NCBI GenBank assembly: GCA_963718995.1
Contig: CAVRAP010000010.1
Location: forward strand, 62,001-126,000
Direction of reading: 5' to 3'
DNA length: 64,000 bases
Origin: UBA4744 sp963718995
Lineage (GTDB): Bacteria; Actinomycetota; Acidimicrobiia; Spongiisociales; UBA4744
Shown here piece after piece: positions 34,221 through 43,553 of the stretch. The translations under genes were made by a program, and so were the position numbers. The notes below the pieces were generated by a model, which was not told the DNA's origin, did not search any database, and worked only from the letters and a program-made list of their open reading frames with translations. How positions within the stretch are numbered: position 1 is the first letter of the stretch; each line of letters starts with the position of its first letter.

Positions 34221-36293
34221 ATGTCAACCGACTTCTTTTTGGTAGCGGCAATCGTCGCGTCGGTCATGGCACTTGGCCTGGCCGTCTATTTCGCTCGGCA
34301 CGTGCTGGCGATGGATCGTGGCTCCGATGTGATGGTGGCGATCTCGAACGCCATACGGGAAGGCGCCGACGCTTTCATGCGGCGCGAATACACCTGGGTG
34401 GCCGGTTTCGTTGTGATCCTGGCAGCGTTGATTGCAGCGTTGTTGCCAGACGGCGGGTGGAAGGCCGGGGCCTTTGTCTTTGGTGCCTTGCTGTCGGCCA
34501 CCGCCGGATTCATTGGCATGCGGATCGCCACCGCTGCCAACTCGCGCACGACTGAAGCGGCCCGCACGGGCGGCACGGCTAAGGCCCTACCGGTCGCTTT
34601 CCGGGGCGGGGCCGTGATGGGTTTCACCGTTGCCGGGTTGGGCCTCCTCGGTGTCGGCATCGGATTCTGGCTGTTCAATACCGATTTTCTCGGTGTCGGC
34701 AATCTCGAGCTGACCTGGGCCGAGGTACTGGCTGCGATTGGTCTTGGTGGCTCTTCCATCGCATTGTTCGCAAGGGTGGGCGGTGGTATCTATACGAAGG
34801 CTGCCGATATCGGCGCCGATCTGGTCGGGAAAGTCGAGGCCGGGATTCCGGAAGACGATCCCCGCAACCCGGCCACAATTGCCGATAACGTCGGTGACAA
34901 TGTCGGTGACGTGGCAGGCATGGGTGCCGACCTATTCGAGAGCTATGTGGGATCTCTCGTAGCTCCGATCGTGTATGCAGTGATCGTGTTTCAGGGAAGC
35001 TCGTTCCTGCCGCAAGCGGTGATCTTTCCGCTGGCCGTTGCTGCGCTCGGCATGTTCGCTTCGATCGGCAGTTCCTTTCTCGTCCGAGCCAATGGAGAGA
35101 ACCTGGCCGCCGGTCTCCATCGCGGGACCTGGGCCGCCTCGGGCCTGACCGCGATAGGCGTGCTCGGGCTTTCCTTCTGGATCTTCGGTGGGGACGAGGG
35201 AGCCGACAACCCGATTGGCCTGTTTGTGGCCGTCGTGATCGGTTTGGTCGTTGGCATGCTGGTCGGCCAGATCTCCGAGTGGTTTACGTCCGACCACCAC
35301 AAGAAGGTCAAGGAGATAGCTCGCCAGGCAGAGACAGGCCCGGCCACCGTGATCCTGGCGGGAATAGCCGAAGGTATGCGCTCCGCAGCCTTCAGTGTCA
35401 TCGTGGTTGCCGTCGGTATCTTCGGTGCCTTCTGGGCGGGTGATTGGGCGCTCGGGGTCGGCGGTGGTGTCTACGGTGTCGCGATCGCCGCCATCGGAGT
35501 GCTTGCCACGCTTGGTATCACCGTGGCGGTTGATGCCTATGGGCCGATCGCCGACAACGCCGGCGGTATTGCCGAGATGGCCCACCTGCCGAAAGAGGTT
35601 CGCGAGGCAACCGACGCCCTCGACTCTCTAGGAAACACAACGGCGGCGATGGCAAAAGGATTTGCCATCGCTTCGGCCGCGGTCACTGCCCTGGCGCTGT
35701 TCTCGGCCTTCACGCAGGCCGTGAAACTCGAATCGATCGACCTCACCAATGTCGGCACGACGGTCGGCCTCTTTCTCGGAGCGATGTTCCCATTCTTGTT
35801 TGCAGCGATGACCATCAACGCTGTGGGTCGGGCGGCCAACAAGATGATCGAAGAAGTGCGCAGGCAGTTCCGGGAGATCCCCGGTTTGCGGGAAGGGCGC
35901 GAAGGGGTTCAGGCCGAATACGGCAAGTGCGTCGACATTGCCACGGGGGCTGCGTTGCGGGAGATGATTACTCCAGGACTGCTGGCGATTCTCTTCCCGA
36001 TCGTGATCGGCTTCATCGATGTTGAGGCCCTGGGTGGATTCCTGGCCGGCGCCCTCGTCACCGGGTTCTTGCTGGCCATCTACATGGCAAATGCCGGTGG
36101 TGCCTGGGACAACGCCAAGAAGTTCATCGAGGCCGGTGCTTTCGGCGGCAAAGGGTCTGATGCGCACAAGGCGGCGGTGATCGGCGACACGGTCGGGGAT
36201 CCTTTCAAGGACACCGCCGGTCCGGCCATGAACATCGTCATCAAAGTGATGACCATCGTCAGCCTGATTTTCGCTTCGGCGTTCATCGCGTAG
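34221..36293 (+). CDS. hppA: membrane-bound cation-pumping pyrophosphatase
   Basis: A 690-residue integral membrane pyrophosphatase with about 15-16 TM helices that couples PPi hydrolysis to H+ (or Na+) export. The substrate motifs 'GGGIYTKAADIGADLVGKVEAGIPEDDPRNPATIADNVGDNVGD' and the C-terminal 'GDTVGDPFKDTAGPAMNIVIK' are complete. The segment 'LGNTTAAMAKGFA' has Ala where K+-independent enzymes have Lys (GNTTKA), so a K+-stimulated enzyme is predicted; ion specificity is not settled by this alone. GGGGGAG precedes the ATG closely. It stands downstream of the broken antiporter on the same strand. Confidence 0.96.
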   Translation: MSTDFFLVAAIVASVMALGLAVYFARHVLAMDRGSDVMVAISNAIREGADAFMRREYTWVAGFVVILAALIAALLPDGGWKAGAFVFGALLSATAGFIGMRIATAANSRTTEAARTGGTAKALPVAFRGGAVMGFTVAGLGLLGVGIGFWLFNTDFLGVGNLELTWAEVLAAIGLGGSSIALFARVGGGIYTKAADIGADLVGKVEAGIPEDDPRNPATIADNVGDNVGDVAGMGADLFESYVGSLVAPIVYAVIVFQGSSFLPQAVIFPLAVAALGMFASIGSSFLVRANGENLAAGLHRGTWAASGLTAIGVLGLSFWIFGGDEGADNPIGLFVAVVIGLVVGMLVGQISEWFTSDHHKKVKEIARQAETGPATVILAGIAEGMRSAAFSVIVVAVGIFGAFWAGDWALGVGGGVYGVAIAAIGVLATLGITVAVDAYGPIADNAGGIAEMAHLPKEVREATDALDSLGNTTAAMAKGFAIASAAVTALALFSAFTQAVKLESIDLTNVGTTVGLFLGAMFPFLFAAMTINAVGRAANKMIEEVRRQFREIPGLREGREGVQAEYGKCVDIATGAALREMITPGLLAILFPIVIGFIDVEALGGFLAGALVTGFLLAIYMANAGGAWDNAKKFIEAGAFGGKGSDAHKAAVIGDTVGDPFKDTAGPAMNIVIKVMTIVSLIFASAFIA

Positions 36294-36337
36294 TCGAATC
36301 CCAGGTCCCGGGCGGCTCCCGGTACCATCTTTGGTTC

Positions 36338-37570
36338 ATGCGCACCATCACTTTTCTTCGTCACGGCGAGTCGACCGGCAACGCGGCCGGCTTCATACAG
36401 GGTCGCGGCTCAAGTCCTCTGAGTGAGCGGGGGCAGATGCAGGCGGCGGCCGTCGGCGAACGTATCCGGAAGCAAGCTTTCGATCTGATTGTGTCTTCGG
36501 ACATGGAACGAGCCGTCGAAACCGCAGAGGCGCTCGATCGGCCTTTCACCACGGATGCCACCTGGCGGGAAATGGACGTCGGGGGTTGGGACGGGCTCAC
36601 CAACGATGAGATCAGTGAGCAATTCGCCGAAGAACTGGCGGCTCTGCGCGACGGCCAGGATGTGCCGCTGGGCGGGACGGGTGAGCGGTATTCCGAGCTG
36701 GTCGATCGCGTGGCTGTTGCTCGAGATGCGGTCTTCGGCCGTCTCGAGGATGGTCAATCAGCCCTCGTGGTCTGCCACGGCGGGGTCATCGAAGCCGTCC
36801 TGGGTTTGACGCTGGGTATCCCCGATCCTCACCCACTGGTCGCCCGCGTGACCAACACTTCGTTGACGACGGTGGTTGCCAACGATGACTGGAATCAGCT
36901 CGTGCGGTTCAACGACGCAGCGCACTTGGGAGCGGTAACCGGGTGGGCGGGGAGCCGGCTTCGGAATGGGGGAAAGGTGGTTGGTCTCGTGCGGCACGGA
37001 CGGACCGCCGCCAACACCACCGGCCACTGGCAAGGCCAGACCGACAACGGACTCAACGAGCTGGGGCGGCGCCAAGCCCGGGACCTGGCCAACTGGTACG
37101 GGGACTTCGGAGTGGTGGTTGCCTCACCCTTGGGGCGTGCCCGCCAAACCGCCGAAGCCCTCGCGAAGGGATCTGAGCCGGCGACGCATCCAGGTCTCGT
37201 CGAATTGGGCATGGGTGCCTGGGAAGGTCGCACTCGCGACGAGATCGTAACGGGGTGGCCTGAGTTGTGGGATCGAATCTACGAGCGGAGCGAGGACCTG
37301 CCGCGCGGAGACGACGGGGAGACCTGGTCGGGGATGCGGGATCGAGTGGCAAGGGCCGTTTCGGAAGTGATGGCGGCCCACCGCAACGGCCATATCGGCG
37401 TTGTTTCGCACGGAGCGGCCATCCGCAGCTATGTGTCTGACGTCCTCGGACTGGAACACACGACCCGATTACGACTCGGCGTACCGGCCAACACGTCGGT
37501 CAGCCATGTCGTTTTCGAGGACGGGCGGCGCGTCCTGGCCGACTACAACGTCGCTCCCCACCTCGAATGA
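36338..37570 (+). CDS. two-domain histidine phosphatase (tandem PGM-like)
   Basis: A 410-residue protein made of two complete histidine-phosphatase domains in tandem. Domain 1 has 'ITFLRHGESTGNAAGF', 'LIVSSDMERAVETAEAL' and 'VVCHGGVIEA'. Domain 2, from about residue 215, has 'VGLVRHGRTAANTTGHWQGQTD', 'VVASPLGRARQTAEAL' and 'GVVSHGAAIRSYV'. Both keep the RHG and the second catalytic His, so both could be active. Each resembles cofactor-dependent phosphoglycerate mutase-like phosphatases. Single-domain copies are usual; the duplication is notable. The gene is convergent with topA. Confidence 0.88.
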   Translation: MRTITFLRHGESTGNAAGFIQGRGSSPLSERGQMQAAAVGERIRKQAFDLIVSSDMERAVETAEALDRPFTTDATWREMDVGGWDGLTNDEISEQFAEELAALRDGQDVPLGGTGERYSELVDRVAVARDAVFGRLEDGQSALVVCHGGVIEAVLGLTLGIPDPHPLVARVTNTSLTTVVANDDWNQLVRFNDAAHLGAVTGWAGSRLRNGGKVVGLVRHGRTAANTTGHWQGQTDNGLNELGRRQARDLANWYGDFGVVVASPLGRARQTAEALAKGSEPATHPGLVELGMGAWEGRTRDEIVTGWPELWDRIYERSEDLPRGDDGETWSGMRDRVARAVSEVMAAHRNGHIGVVSHGAAIRSYVSDVLGLEHTTRLRLGVPANTSVSHVVFEDGRRVLADYNVAPHLE

Positions 37571-37572
37571 TC

Positions 37573-37625
37573 CCGTTCTTGCGTGAGAAACCCGCGCATT
37601 GCGCAGGAAATTCACGCAAGAACGG
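37573..37625. terminator. long stem-loop between convergent genes
   Basis: CCGTTCTTGCGTGA (37573-37586) is perfectly mirrored by TCACGCAAGAACGG (37612-37625), a 14-base stem around a 25-base loop. The loop itself contains GCGC-ATT-GCGC. It sits exactly between the phosphatase stop and the topA stop (convergent), suiting a bidirectional terminator, though no T-run follows. It could equally be a dispersed repeat of the genome. Confidence 0.6.
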
Positions 37626-40178
37626 CTATTTCTTGCGGTCTCTTCGGGCCTGGAGGAGTTCGGCCGCCCGCTCGAGTGTGATGGTGTCGGGGTCGTCGCC
37701 CTTGCGGAGGGATCCGTTGACTTCACCATCCGTGACGTAGGGGCCGTAACGGCCGTTCTTCAGTACCACCGGCTTCTTCGAAACGGGATCGTCTCCCAGC
37801 TCGCGGAGCGGAGCGGCTGCTTGCTGGCCGCGGCGTTTCTTGGGCTGGGCCAGCAGCGCGAGTGCCTCTTCGAGACTGACGGTGAGCAGTTGTTCTTCGT
37901 TCTCGAGCGATCGGGTTTCGGTGCCCTTTTTGATGTACGGTCCGTAGCGGCCGTTCGAGGCGGTGATCTCCTCTTCGTCTGCCGGGTCTTTCCCGACCAG
38001 CCGGGGCAGTGAGAGCAGCTGGAGGGCGACTTCCAGTGTGACGTCCTCGGGATCCATTGACTTGAACAGGGACGCTCGCTTCGGCTTGCCCTTTTCTTCC
38101 TGTTCGCCCAGCTGGACGTACGGCCCGAATCTTCCCGTCCGAACGGAAACGGGCAGACCGGTCTCCGGATCGGTGCCCAGCTCACGGTCGTCGCTCGGGG
38201 CCGACAACAGCTCCAGGGCTCTCTCAACGGTCAGCTCATCGGGGGCCACTTGGTCAGGGATGCTGGCTGTATCTTCACCGCGTTGCAGGTACGGTCCGTA
38301 GCGCCCGGCCCGGGCGACAATCTCAACCCCGTCGGCGTCGGCGCCAATCGGGATCGAGTTGATCTCCCGGGCGTCGATGTCGGCCAGCCGGTCGGTGACC
38401 ATGCTGTGCAGCCCGGGGTTTCCGTTGCCGAAGTAGAACCGGCCCAACCAGGGAGCTGAGGCTTCTTCGCCGCGGGCGATCTGGTCGAGGTCGTTTTCCA
38501 TGCGGGCCGTGAATGTGTAGTCGATCAAGTTGGGGAAGTGCCGCTCCAGCAGGGTGACCTTGGCGAAGGCAGTGAACGATGGAACCATGGCGCTGGCCTT
38601 CTTCCAGACGTAGCCACGATCCTGGATGGTGGTGATGATGCTGGCATAGGTAGACGGCCTTCCAACCCCGAGTTCTTCAAGCCGTCGTACCAGAGATGCT
38701 TCCGTGAACCGGGCCGGCGGTTTGGTTTCGTGGGACTTGGCGGTGATCTCGGCCAGATCGAGCGGATCGTGTTCTGCCAGTGCCGGCAGCCTCCGCTCCT
38801 GATCGTCGAGGTCGGCATCCGGATCATCGCTGCCTTCGACGTAGGCGCGCAGGAAACCGGGAAACTCAATGACCTTGCCGCTCGTGGCGAACTCGGCATC
38901 CTGGCCGGTGGTCGAGGCACCGCCGAGCCGCACTTGAACACTCTCACCGACGGCGTCGGCCATTTGCGAGGCGATCGTTCGTTTCCAGATCAGCTCGTAG
39001 ACCGCCGCCTCATCGCCGTCGATTTCGGCGGCTACCTCCTCCGGGGTTCGGAAGGTCTCACCGGTTGGGCGAATTGCCTCGTGCGCTTCCTGAGCGTTCT
39101 TGACCTTGCTCTTGTGTACGCGCGGTTTGGCAGGCACGTAGTCCTCGCCGTACATCTCTGCGATCTGGCGGCGGGCTGCCGCGACGGCCGTCTCCGAGAG
39201 GTCGGTGCTGTCGGTACGCATATAGGTGATGTATCCGTTTTCGTACAGCTTTTGGGCAGCCCGCATCGTTCGGGCGGTCCCGAACCGCAGCTTCCGGCCG
39301 GCCTCCTGTTGCAGGGTCGACGTACGAAAGGGTGGGTACGGCGAGCGTCGGTAGGGCTTCCGGATGACGCTGCGGACCTGTACGGCGGAGTCCGTCAGAC
39401 CCTCAGCGAGAGCGGTGGCGGCCGATTCTTCAAGCAGGAGACCATCCCCGGTCAGCTCCCCCGTCTCGGAAAAGTCCTTGCCGGTTGCCAGGCGCTGCCC
39501 GTCCAGCATGACCAGGGTGGCCAGGAAGTCGTCGCCTGCTTCCGTCTTGAACAAGCCCTCCAGATCCCAGAACGCGGCAGATCGAAAGGCCATGCGCTCA
39601 CGCTCGCGTTCCACCACGATCCGAACCGCGACGCTCTGGACCCGTCCCGCGGAGAGTTTGGGCTGGACCTTCTTCCAGAGGACCGGGCTCACCTCGTAGC
39701 CGTACAGGCGGTCGAGGATCCGGCGAGCCTCCTGAGCGTCGACCAAACCGGCGTCAATGTCGCGGGGTTGTTCAAGAGCATGGCCGATGGCTTCCGGTGT
39801 TATCTCATGGAACACCATCCGGCGGACCGGGACTTTGGGCTTGAGCACCTCGAGAAGATGCCAGGCAATCGATTCCCCCTCCCGGTCTTCATCGGTTGCG
39901 AGGAACACTTCCGAGGCATTCTTGAGTGCTGCCTTGAGCTTCTTGATCTGTTCCTTTTTCTCGCGCGGCACGATGTAGAGCGGTTTGAACTCGTTCTCGA
40001 CGTCGACGCCAAGTTTTGACCAGGGCTTCTCGCGATAAGCCGCAGGGACCTCCGCGGCGTTGCGGGGGAGGTCGCGAATGTGTCCGATCGACGACTCGAC
40101 GACGTAGTCGGAACCGAGGAAACGGGCAATCGTGCGCGCCTTGGCTGGGGATTCAACAATGATGAGTGGCTTGGACAC
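37626..40178 (-). CDS. topA: DNA topoisomerase I
   Basis: An 850-residue type IA topoisomerase that relaxes negative supercoils. The TOPRIM domain opens with 'LIIVESPAKARTIARFLG' and has 'FLATDEDREGESIAWHL'. The catalytic tyrosine lies in 'GYITYMRTDSTDLS'. The C-terminal third lacks the zinc fingers of E. coli TopA and instead has repeated 'GRYGPYV' modules (for example 'RAGRYGPYLQRGED', 'GRFGPYVQLGE', 'NGRYGPYIKKGTE', 'NGRYGPYVTDG'), typical of actinobacterial TopA, ending in a basic tail. Length and domain order are normal. Confidence 0.97.
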   Translation of the reverse strand: MSKPLIIVESPAKARTIARFLGSDYVVESSIGHIRDLPRNAAEVPAAYREKPWSKLGVDVENEFKPLYIVPREKKEQIKKLKAALKNASEVFLATDEDREGESIAWHLLEVLKPKVPVRRMVFHEITPEAIGHALEQPRDIDAGLVDAQEARRILDRLYGYEVSPVLWKKVQPKLSAGRVQSVAVRIVVERERERMAFRSAAFWDLEGLFKTEAGDDFLATLVMLDGQRLATGKDFSETGELTGDGLLLEESAATALAEGLTDSAVQVRSVIRKPYRRSPYPPFRTSTLQQEAGRKLRFGTARTMRAAQKLYENGYITYMRTDSTDLSETAVAAARRQIAEMYGEDYVPAKPRVHKSKVKNAQEAHEAIRPTGETFRTPEEVAAEIDGDEAAVYELIWKRTIASQMADAVGESVQVRLGGASTTGQDAEFATSGKVIEFPGFLRAYVEGSDDPDADLDDQERRLPALAEHDPLDLAEITAKSHETKPPARFTEASLVRRLEELGVGRPSTYASIITTIQDRGYVWKKASAMVPSFTAFAKVTLLERHFPNLIDYTFTARMENDLDQIARGEEASAPWLGRFYFGNGNPGLHSMVTDRLADIDAREINSIPIGADADGVEIVARAGRYGPYLQRGEDTASIPDQVAPDELTVERALELLSAPSDDRELGTDPETGLPVSVRTGRFGPYVQLGEQEEKGKPKRASLFKSMDPEDVTLEVALQLLSLPRLVGKDPADEEEITASNGRYGPYIKKGTETRSLENEEQLLTVSLEEALALLAQPKKRRGQQAAAPLRELGDDPVSKKPVVLKNGRYGPYVTDGEVNGSLRKGDDPDTITLERAAELLQARRDRKK

Positions 40179-40372
40179 AGAGGAAGGAATACTAAGCGGA
40201 CTTCAGAAAAGTCAAGTCGTTGAGAAGAAATCGCCCTTCTCCAACGAATGGTACGAACGATTTCCCGGGGGAGGTAGCGAGCCCGGAAGGGCGTGAGAGC
40301 AGGGGGAGCTTCCGCAGTATCGAGGGTCCAAACGAGCCAGAACCACCAACAGTGAACGGCAAGGGAACCGTC

Positions 40373-41782
40373 GTGCCCGGTATTGTGTCATCCATGGTGG
40401 AAGGGGCAGGACAGAACGCGCGGCCGTTGAGCCTGGTGAGGAGGGGTCCGTTCGCTCGTCTGTGGTGGGCCGGCGTGGTGTCCAGCTTCGGTGACTGGGT
40501 GGCTTTGTTCGCCACGATTGCTCTGGCCGATCAAATCGGCGGCGTCACGGGAATCCTGGTTCCGCTAACGGCCAGGATGCTCCCCGGTTTGTTCGGGGCC
40601 GTGTCCGGAGTGTTGGCCGATCGCTTCAATCGTAAGATCACGATGATCACGGCCGACGTACTGAGGGCCCTGTTGGTGCTCTCTCTCGTTTTCGTCAACA
40701 ACCTCCCGATGTTGTTTCTGGTCTCGTTTCTGATGGAGACCCTCACGCTTTTCTGGCAGCCGGCCCGGGATGCCAGCGTGCCCAACCTGGTCCCCTCCGG
40801 CCGACTGGTTGCCGCTAATTCGATCACGCTGGTTGCCACGTACGGCAGCCTGCCGGTCTCCTCCGCCTTCTTCTCGTTCTTGGTGACGGTTGGCGATTGG
40901 CTTCCCGACCTGGCCGGATTTGGCACGGATTTTGGTCCGGCGTTCACCTTCGATGCCCTCACGTTCCTGCTTTCCGCGTTTCTCGTGGCCAGGATCGCGA
41001 TTCCCAAGCCGGAGGTCTCCGAGCATCGTAAGGCAAAAGGAGCTTTGGATTGGCGGGCACCACTGCGAGATCTGGCCGACGGTGTGCGATTCGTGGTTGG
41101 TGATCCGGGCGTTCGAAATGTGATCATCGGGATGGCCACTGCCCTGTTTGGGGCGGGAATCTTCTTCATCCTCGGGCAGCCGTTCTCCCGGAATGTCCTG
41201 GGAGGTGGCAAGGCGGGCTTCGGGGTCCTCATCACCGCTCTGGGCAGCGGCGTCGGTGGCGGAATGCTGGTGCTCGCCACGTTGGGGGCCCGGATCGGCA
41301 GGCGCGATCTCACCTTTGCGATCAGTCTCATCTTGACGGGCGCAGCCATCACTATGGTCACCACCATGAGCTCAGTGTTTGGCGCCGCCGGGTGGTTGTT
41401 CCTGGCGGGGATCGGCGCTGGATCGTCCTACGTGATGGGGTTCACGCATCTCCATGAAAGGGTCGATGACGAGATGCGCGGCAGGACCTTTGCCGCGCTG
41501 TACACCCTGGCGCGAACCTCGCTGCTCATATCTATCGCCCTTGGGGGTGTAGCTGCCAATGCTCTGGATGGAGTTCTCCCGGCTCCGTTCGACAACGGCA
41601 TCCGCAATGCTCTTGCGATAGGAGGGGCCATTGTTCTGTCGGCCGGTTTGGTGACGCTGTGGAATCTGCGGAGCACCCTGTCGAGTCCTGAGTTCAGCGA
41701 CGAGACCTACCGGACCCTCAAGGATGCGAGCGATGCATTCACCTCCGTCCGGGGCCGCCGGCGATCGAACGACGACCAATGA
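40373..41782 (+). CDS. MFS (EntS-like) exporter
   Basis: A 469-residue major facilitator transporter with twelve predicted TM helices. 'FARLWWAGVVSSFGDWVALFATIAL' and motif A 'GVLADRFNRKITMITADVLRALLVL' belong to the MFS_3/EntS group of exporters, as do 'FWQPARDASVPNLV' and the C-terminal half. The substrate is unknown. GTG at 40373 follows AAGGGA at 40361-40366 with six bases between and was chosen over the longer open frame; an ATG at 40394 is the alternative. Its stop overlaps tmk (ATGATGA). A truncated relative lies at 21800-22568. Confidence 0.85.
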   Translation: MPGIVSSMVEGAGQNARPLSLVRRGPFARLWWAGVVSSFGDWVALFATIALADQIGGVTGILVPLTARMLPGLFGAVSGVLADRFNRKITMITADVLRALLVLSLVFVNNLPMLFLVSFLMETLTLFWQPARDASVPNLVPSGRLVAANSITLVATYGSLPVSSAFFSFLVTVGDWLPDLAGFGTDFGPAFTFDALTFLLSAFLVARIAIPKPEVSEHRKAKGALDWRAPLRDLADGVRFVVGDPGVRNVIIGMATALFGAGIFFILGQPFSRNVLGGGKAGFGVLITALGSGVGGGMLVLATLGARIGRRDLTFAISLILTGAAITMVTTMSSVFGAAGWLFLAGIGAGSSYVMGFTHLHERVDDEMRGRTFAALYTLARTSLLISIALGGVAANALDGVLPAPFDNGIRNALAIGGAIVLSAGLVTLWNLRSTLSSPEFSDETYRTLKDASDAFTSVRGRRRSNDDQ

Positions 41783-42387
41783 TGAACCGCGGCCGCTACA
41801 TCGCCCTCGAGGGAATCGAAGGCGCCGGAAAGTCGACTATTCAGGATTTCCTGGCAGTTGCACTGAGTGAGGACGGGAAGGAAGTTATCACCGTGCGAGA
41901 GCCGGGGGGCACGGCGATCGGCGAGGGGATCCGGACGCTTCTGCTCGACGGTGACGATATGGGGCCCTGGACGGAAGCGCTCCTGTTTGCCGCCCAGCGC
42001 TCGCAACTTGCCGGGGAAGTCATCGAACCGGCTTTGCATCGTGGCGCTTGGGTCATCGGCGACCGGTCGGTGTATTCATCGCTCGCCTACCAGGGCGGTG
42101 GCCGGGGGCTCGGGATCGAGGCCGTCAGCAAGGTCAATCGAGCCGGGTTGGGCAGCACCTGGCCTGATTTGGTGATCGTCCTGGCCGTCGACCCCCGGGC
42201 GGGTTTGGCCCGCCAGGACGGCGAAGACCGCATCGGGGGTCAAGGCTATGAGTTTCAGCGGCGAGTGGCCGGTTTCTATGAAGCGTTGGCCGTAGCCGAC
42301 CCCGATCGGGTCGCGGTTATCGATGCAAACGGGGGAGTCGCTGAGGTGACCGAGCGTGTGGTTGATCTGGTGCGGAACCGATGGTGA
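41779..42387 (+). CDS. tmk: thymidylate kinase
   Basis: A 202-residue dTMP kinase. P-loop 'IALEGIEGAGKSTIQ', 'TVREPGGTAIGEGIRTLLL' (substrate-binding Arg/Glu), 'GDRSVYSSLAYQGGGRGLG' (DRY-type motif as DRS) and the LID region 'LARQDGEDRIGGQGYEFQRRV' are in order. Length is typical. Its start overlaps the MFS gene and its end overlaps holB by seven bases; tmk-holB is a conserved bacterial pair linking dTTP supply and the replisome. Confidence 0.95.
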   Translation: MMNRGRYIALEGIEGAGKSTIQDFLAVALSEDGKEVITVREPGGTAIGEGIRTLLLDGDDMGPWTEALLFAAQRSQLAGEVIEPALHRGAWVIGDRSVYSSLAYQGGGRGLGIEAVSKVNRAGLGSTWPDLVIVLAVDPRAGLARQDGEDRIGGQGYEFQRRVAGFYEALAVADPDRVAVIDANGGVAEVTERVVDLVRNRW

Positions 42388-43463
42388 ACGGGCCGTTCGA
42401 CGGTGTGATCGGACACGAACGTGTTGTCGGTTTGTTGGCGCGCGAGATCGTGGCTCCGGCTCACGCCTACCTCTTCGCCGGACCGTCCAACGTCGGGAAG
42501 GCGACCGTCGCCCGGCGGTTTGCGGCAGCCATACTTTGCCAACACGGGGGAGTGCACGACGTCCCGTGTTCCTCCTGCCGGAGGGCGGCATCGGGCAATC
42601 ATCCCGACCTGATCTCCGTCGACCCGGACGCGAGAACGGCCCTGTCGGTTGAACAGGCTCGCGCCACCGTCGCCCAGGCACCTATGGCGCCCGTCGAAGG
42701 CGATAGAAAAGTCTTCGTATTCGATGAGGCAGGCTCGATGTCCGAACAGGCGGCCAGTGCCCTCTTGAAAACTATCGAGGAGCCGACGGCGAGCACGGTC
42801 TTTGTTCTGGTTGTCGAATCGGAGGATGATCTCCCTGCAACTATTGGTAGTCGCTGCCGGACGATTCAGTTCGGGCGGGTCCGCGAAGAGACACTCATCT
42901 CGGCGTTGGAATCGCACGGCCTCGGCGCCGAGCGAGCCGGGGAAGCCGCCAGAATTGCGGGTGGTCGCCCCGGCCTGGCCCTCGGTTTGGCGACGAACCC
43001 CGATCTGGCCTCCTACCGGGATCTGTGGCTCAGTCTCCCGGTCCGGGTGTCTCCACATCCCGGCGAGGCCTTCCGTCTCGCCGATGAGGTGCTCGAAGCG
43101 GCGGAGCCTTTGCTCAAGGCGCTCGACGCGCACCAAACCGGGGAACTGTCCGACGATCTCCCCTCGGGGCGGCTCAAAGCTCTCCGGGAGCGGCACGAAC
43201 GGGACCGACGCCGTGAGAAGCGTGCCCTGCACGTGACCGGCCTGGAGATCCTGGCATCCTGGTATGCAGACGCGGCCTCGGCCCAGTTCGGAGGACCCGT
43301 TCGCAACCATGACATCCCGGCGGCGACACTGGCGATGATCAGGCCCGCCGCGGCGGTGAGGAACGCCGATCGGGTGTTGGACGCGGTGACTGAATTGGCG
43401 GCGAACCAGCGTCCGCAGCTGGTCTTCGCGACCCTGTTCGTTGAGCTGACCCCGGCCATCTGA
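42381..43463 (+). CDS. holB: DNA polymerase III delta-prime subunit
   Basis: A 360-residue AAA+ clamp-loader subunit. 'IGHERVVGLLAREIVAPAHAYLFAGPSNVGKATVARRFAAAILC' holds a P-loop of the GxxxxGK type in which Ala replaces Ser/Thr after Lys. The zinc cysteines are in 'CQHGGVHDVPCSSCRR', and 'KVFVFDEAGSMSEQAASALLKTIEEP' and the sensor region 'SRCRTIQFGRV' follow. The imperfect P-loop is consistent with delta-prime, which does not hydrolyse ATP. ATG at 42381 lies inside the end of tmk. The tRNA-Thr gene follows on the other strand. Confidence 0.92.
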   Translation: MVNGPFDGVIGHERVVGLLAREIVAPAHAYLFAGPSNVGKATVARRFAAAILCQHGGVHDVPCSSCRRAASGNHPDLISVDPDARTALSVEQARATVAQAPMAPVEGDRKVFVFDEAGSMSEQAASALLKTIEEPTASTVFVLVVESEDDLPATIGSRCRTIQFGRVREETLISALESHGLGAERAGEAARIAGGRPGLALGLATNPDLASYRDLWLSLPVRVSPHPGEAFRLADEVLEAAEPLLKALDAHQTGELSDDLPSGRLKALRERHERDRRREKRALHVTGLEILASWYADAASAQFGGPVRNHDIPAATLAMIRPAAAVRNADRVLDAVTELAANQRPQLVFATLFVELTPAI

Positions 43464-43481
43464 CCGGAGTTCCAAGGTTGG

Positions 43482-43553
43482 AGCCGGAGCGGGGATTTGA
43501 ACCCCGGACCTGCTCATTACGAGTGAGCTGCTCTACCCCTGAGCTACTCCGGC
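43482..43553 (-). tRNA. tRNA-Thr (anticodon CGT)
   Basis: On the minus strand the acceptor stem GCCGGAG (5') pairs with CTCCGGC (3'). The D-arm is AGCTCAGGGGTAGAGC, the anticodon loop CTCGTAA reads CGT (plus-strand positions 43519-43521) on the stem GCTCA/TGAGC, and the T-arm is CCGGGGTTCAAATCCCCG. The discriminator base is T and CCA is not encoded. Total 72 bases, no intron, all stems perfectly paired. CGT decodes ACG threonine codons. Confidence 0.97.

Noticed and set aside
38538..40019. A 493-codon open frame antisense to topA
   Set aside because: Same explanation: composition-driven frame opposite a conserved essential gene.
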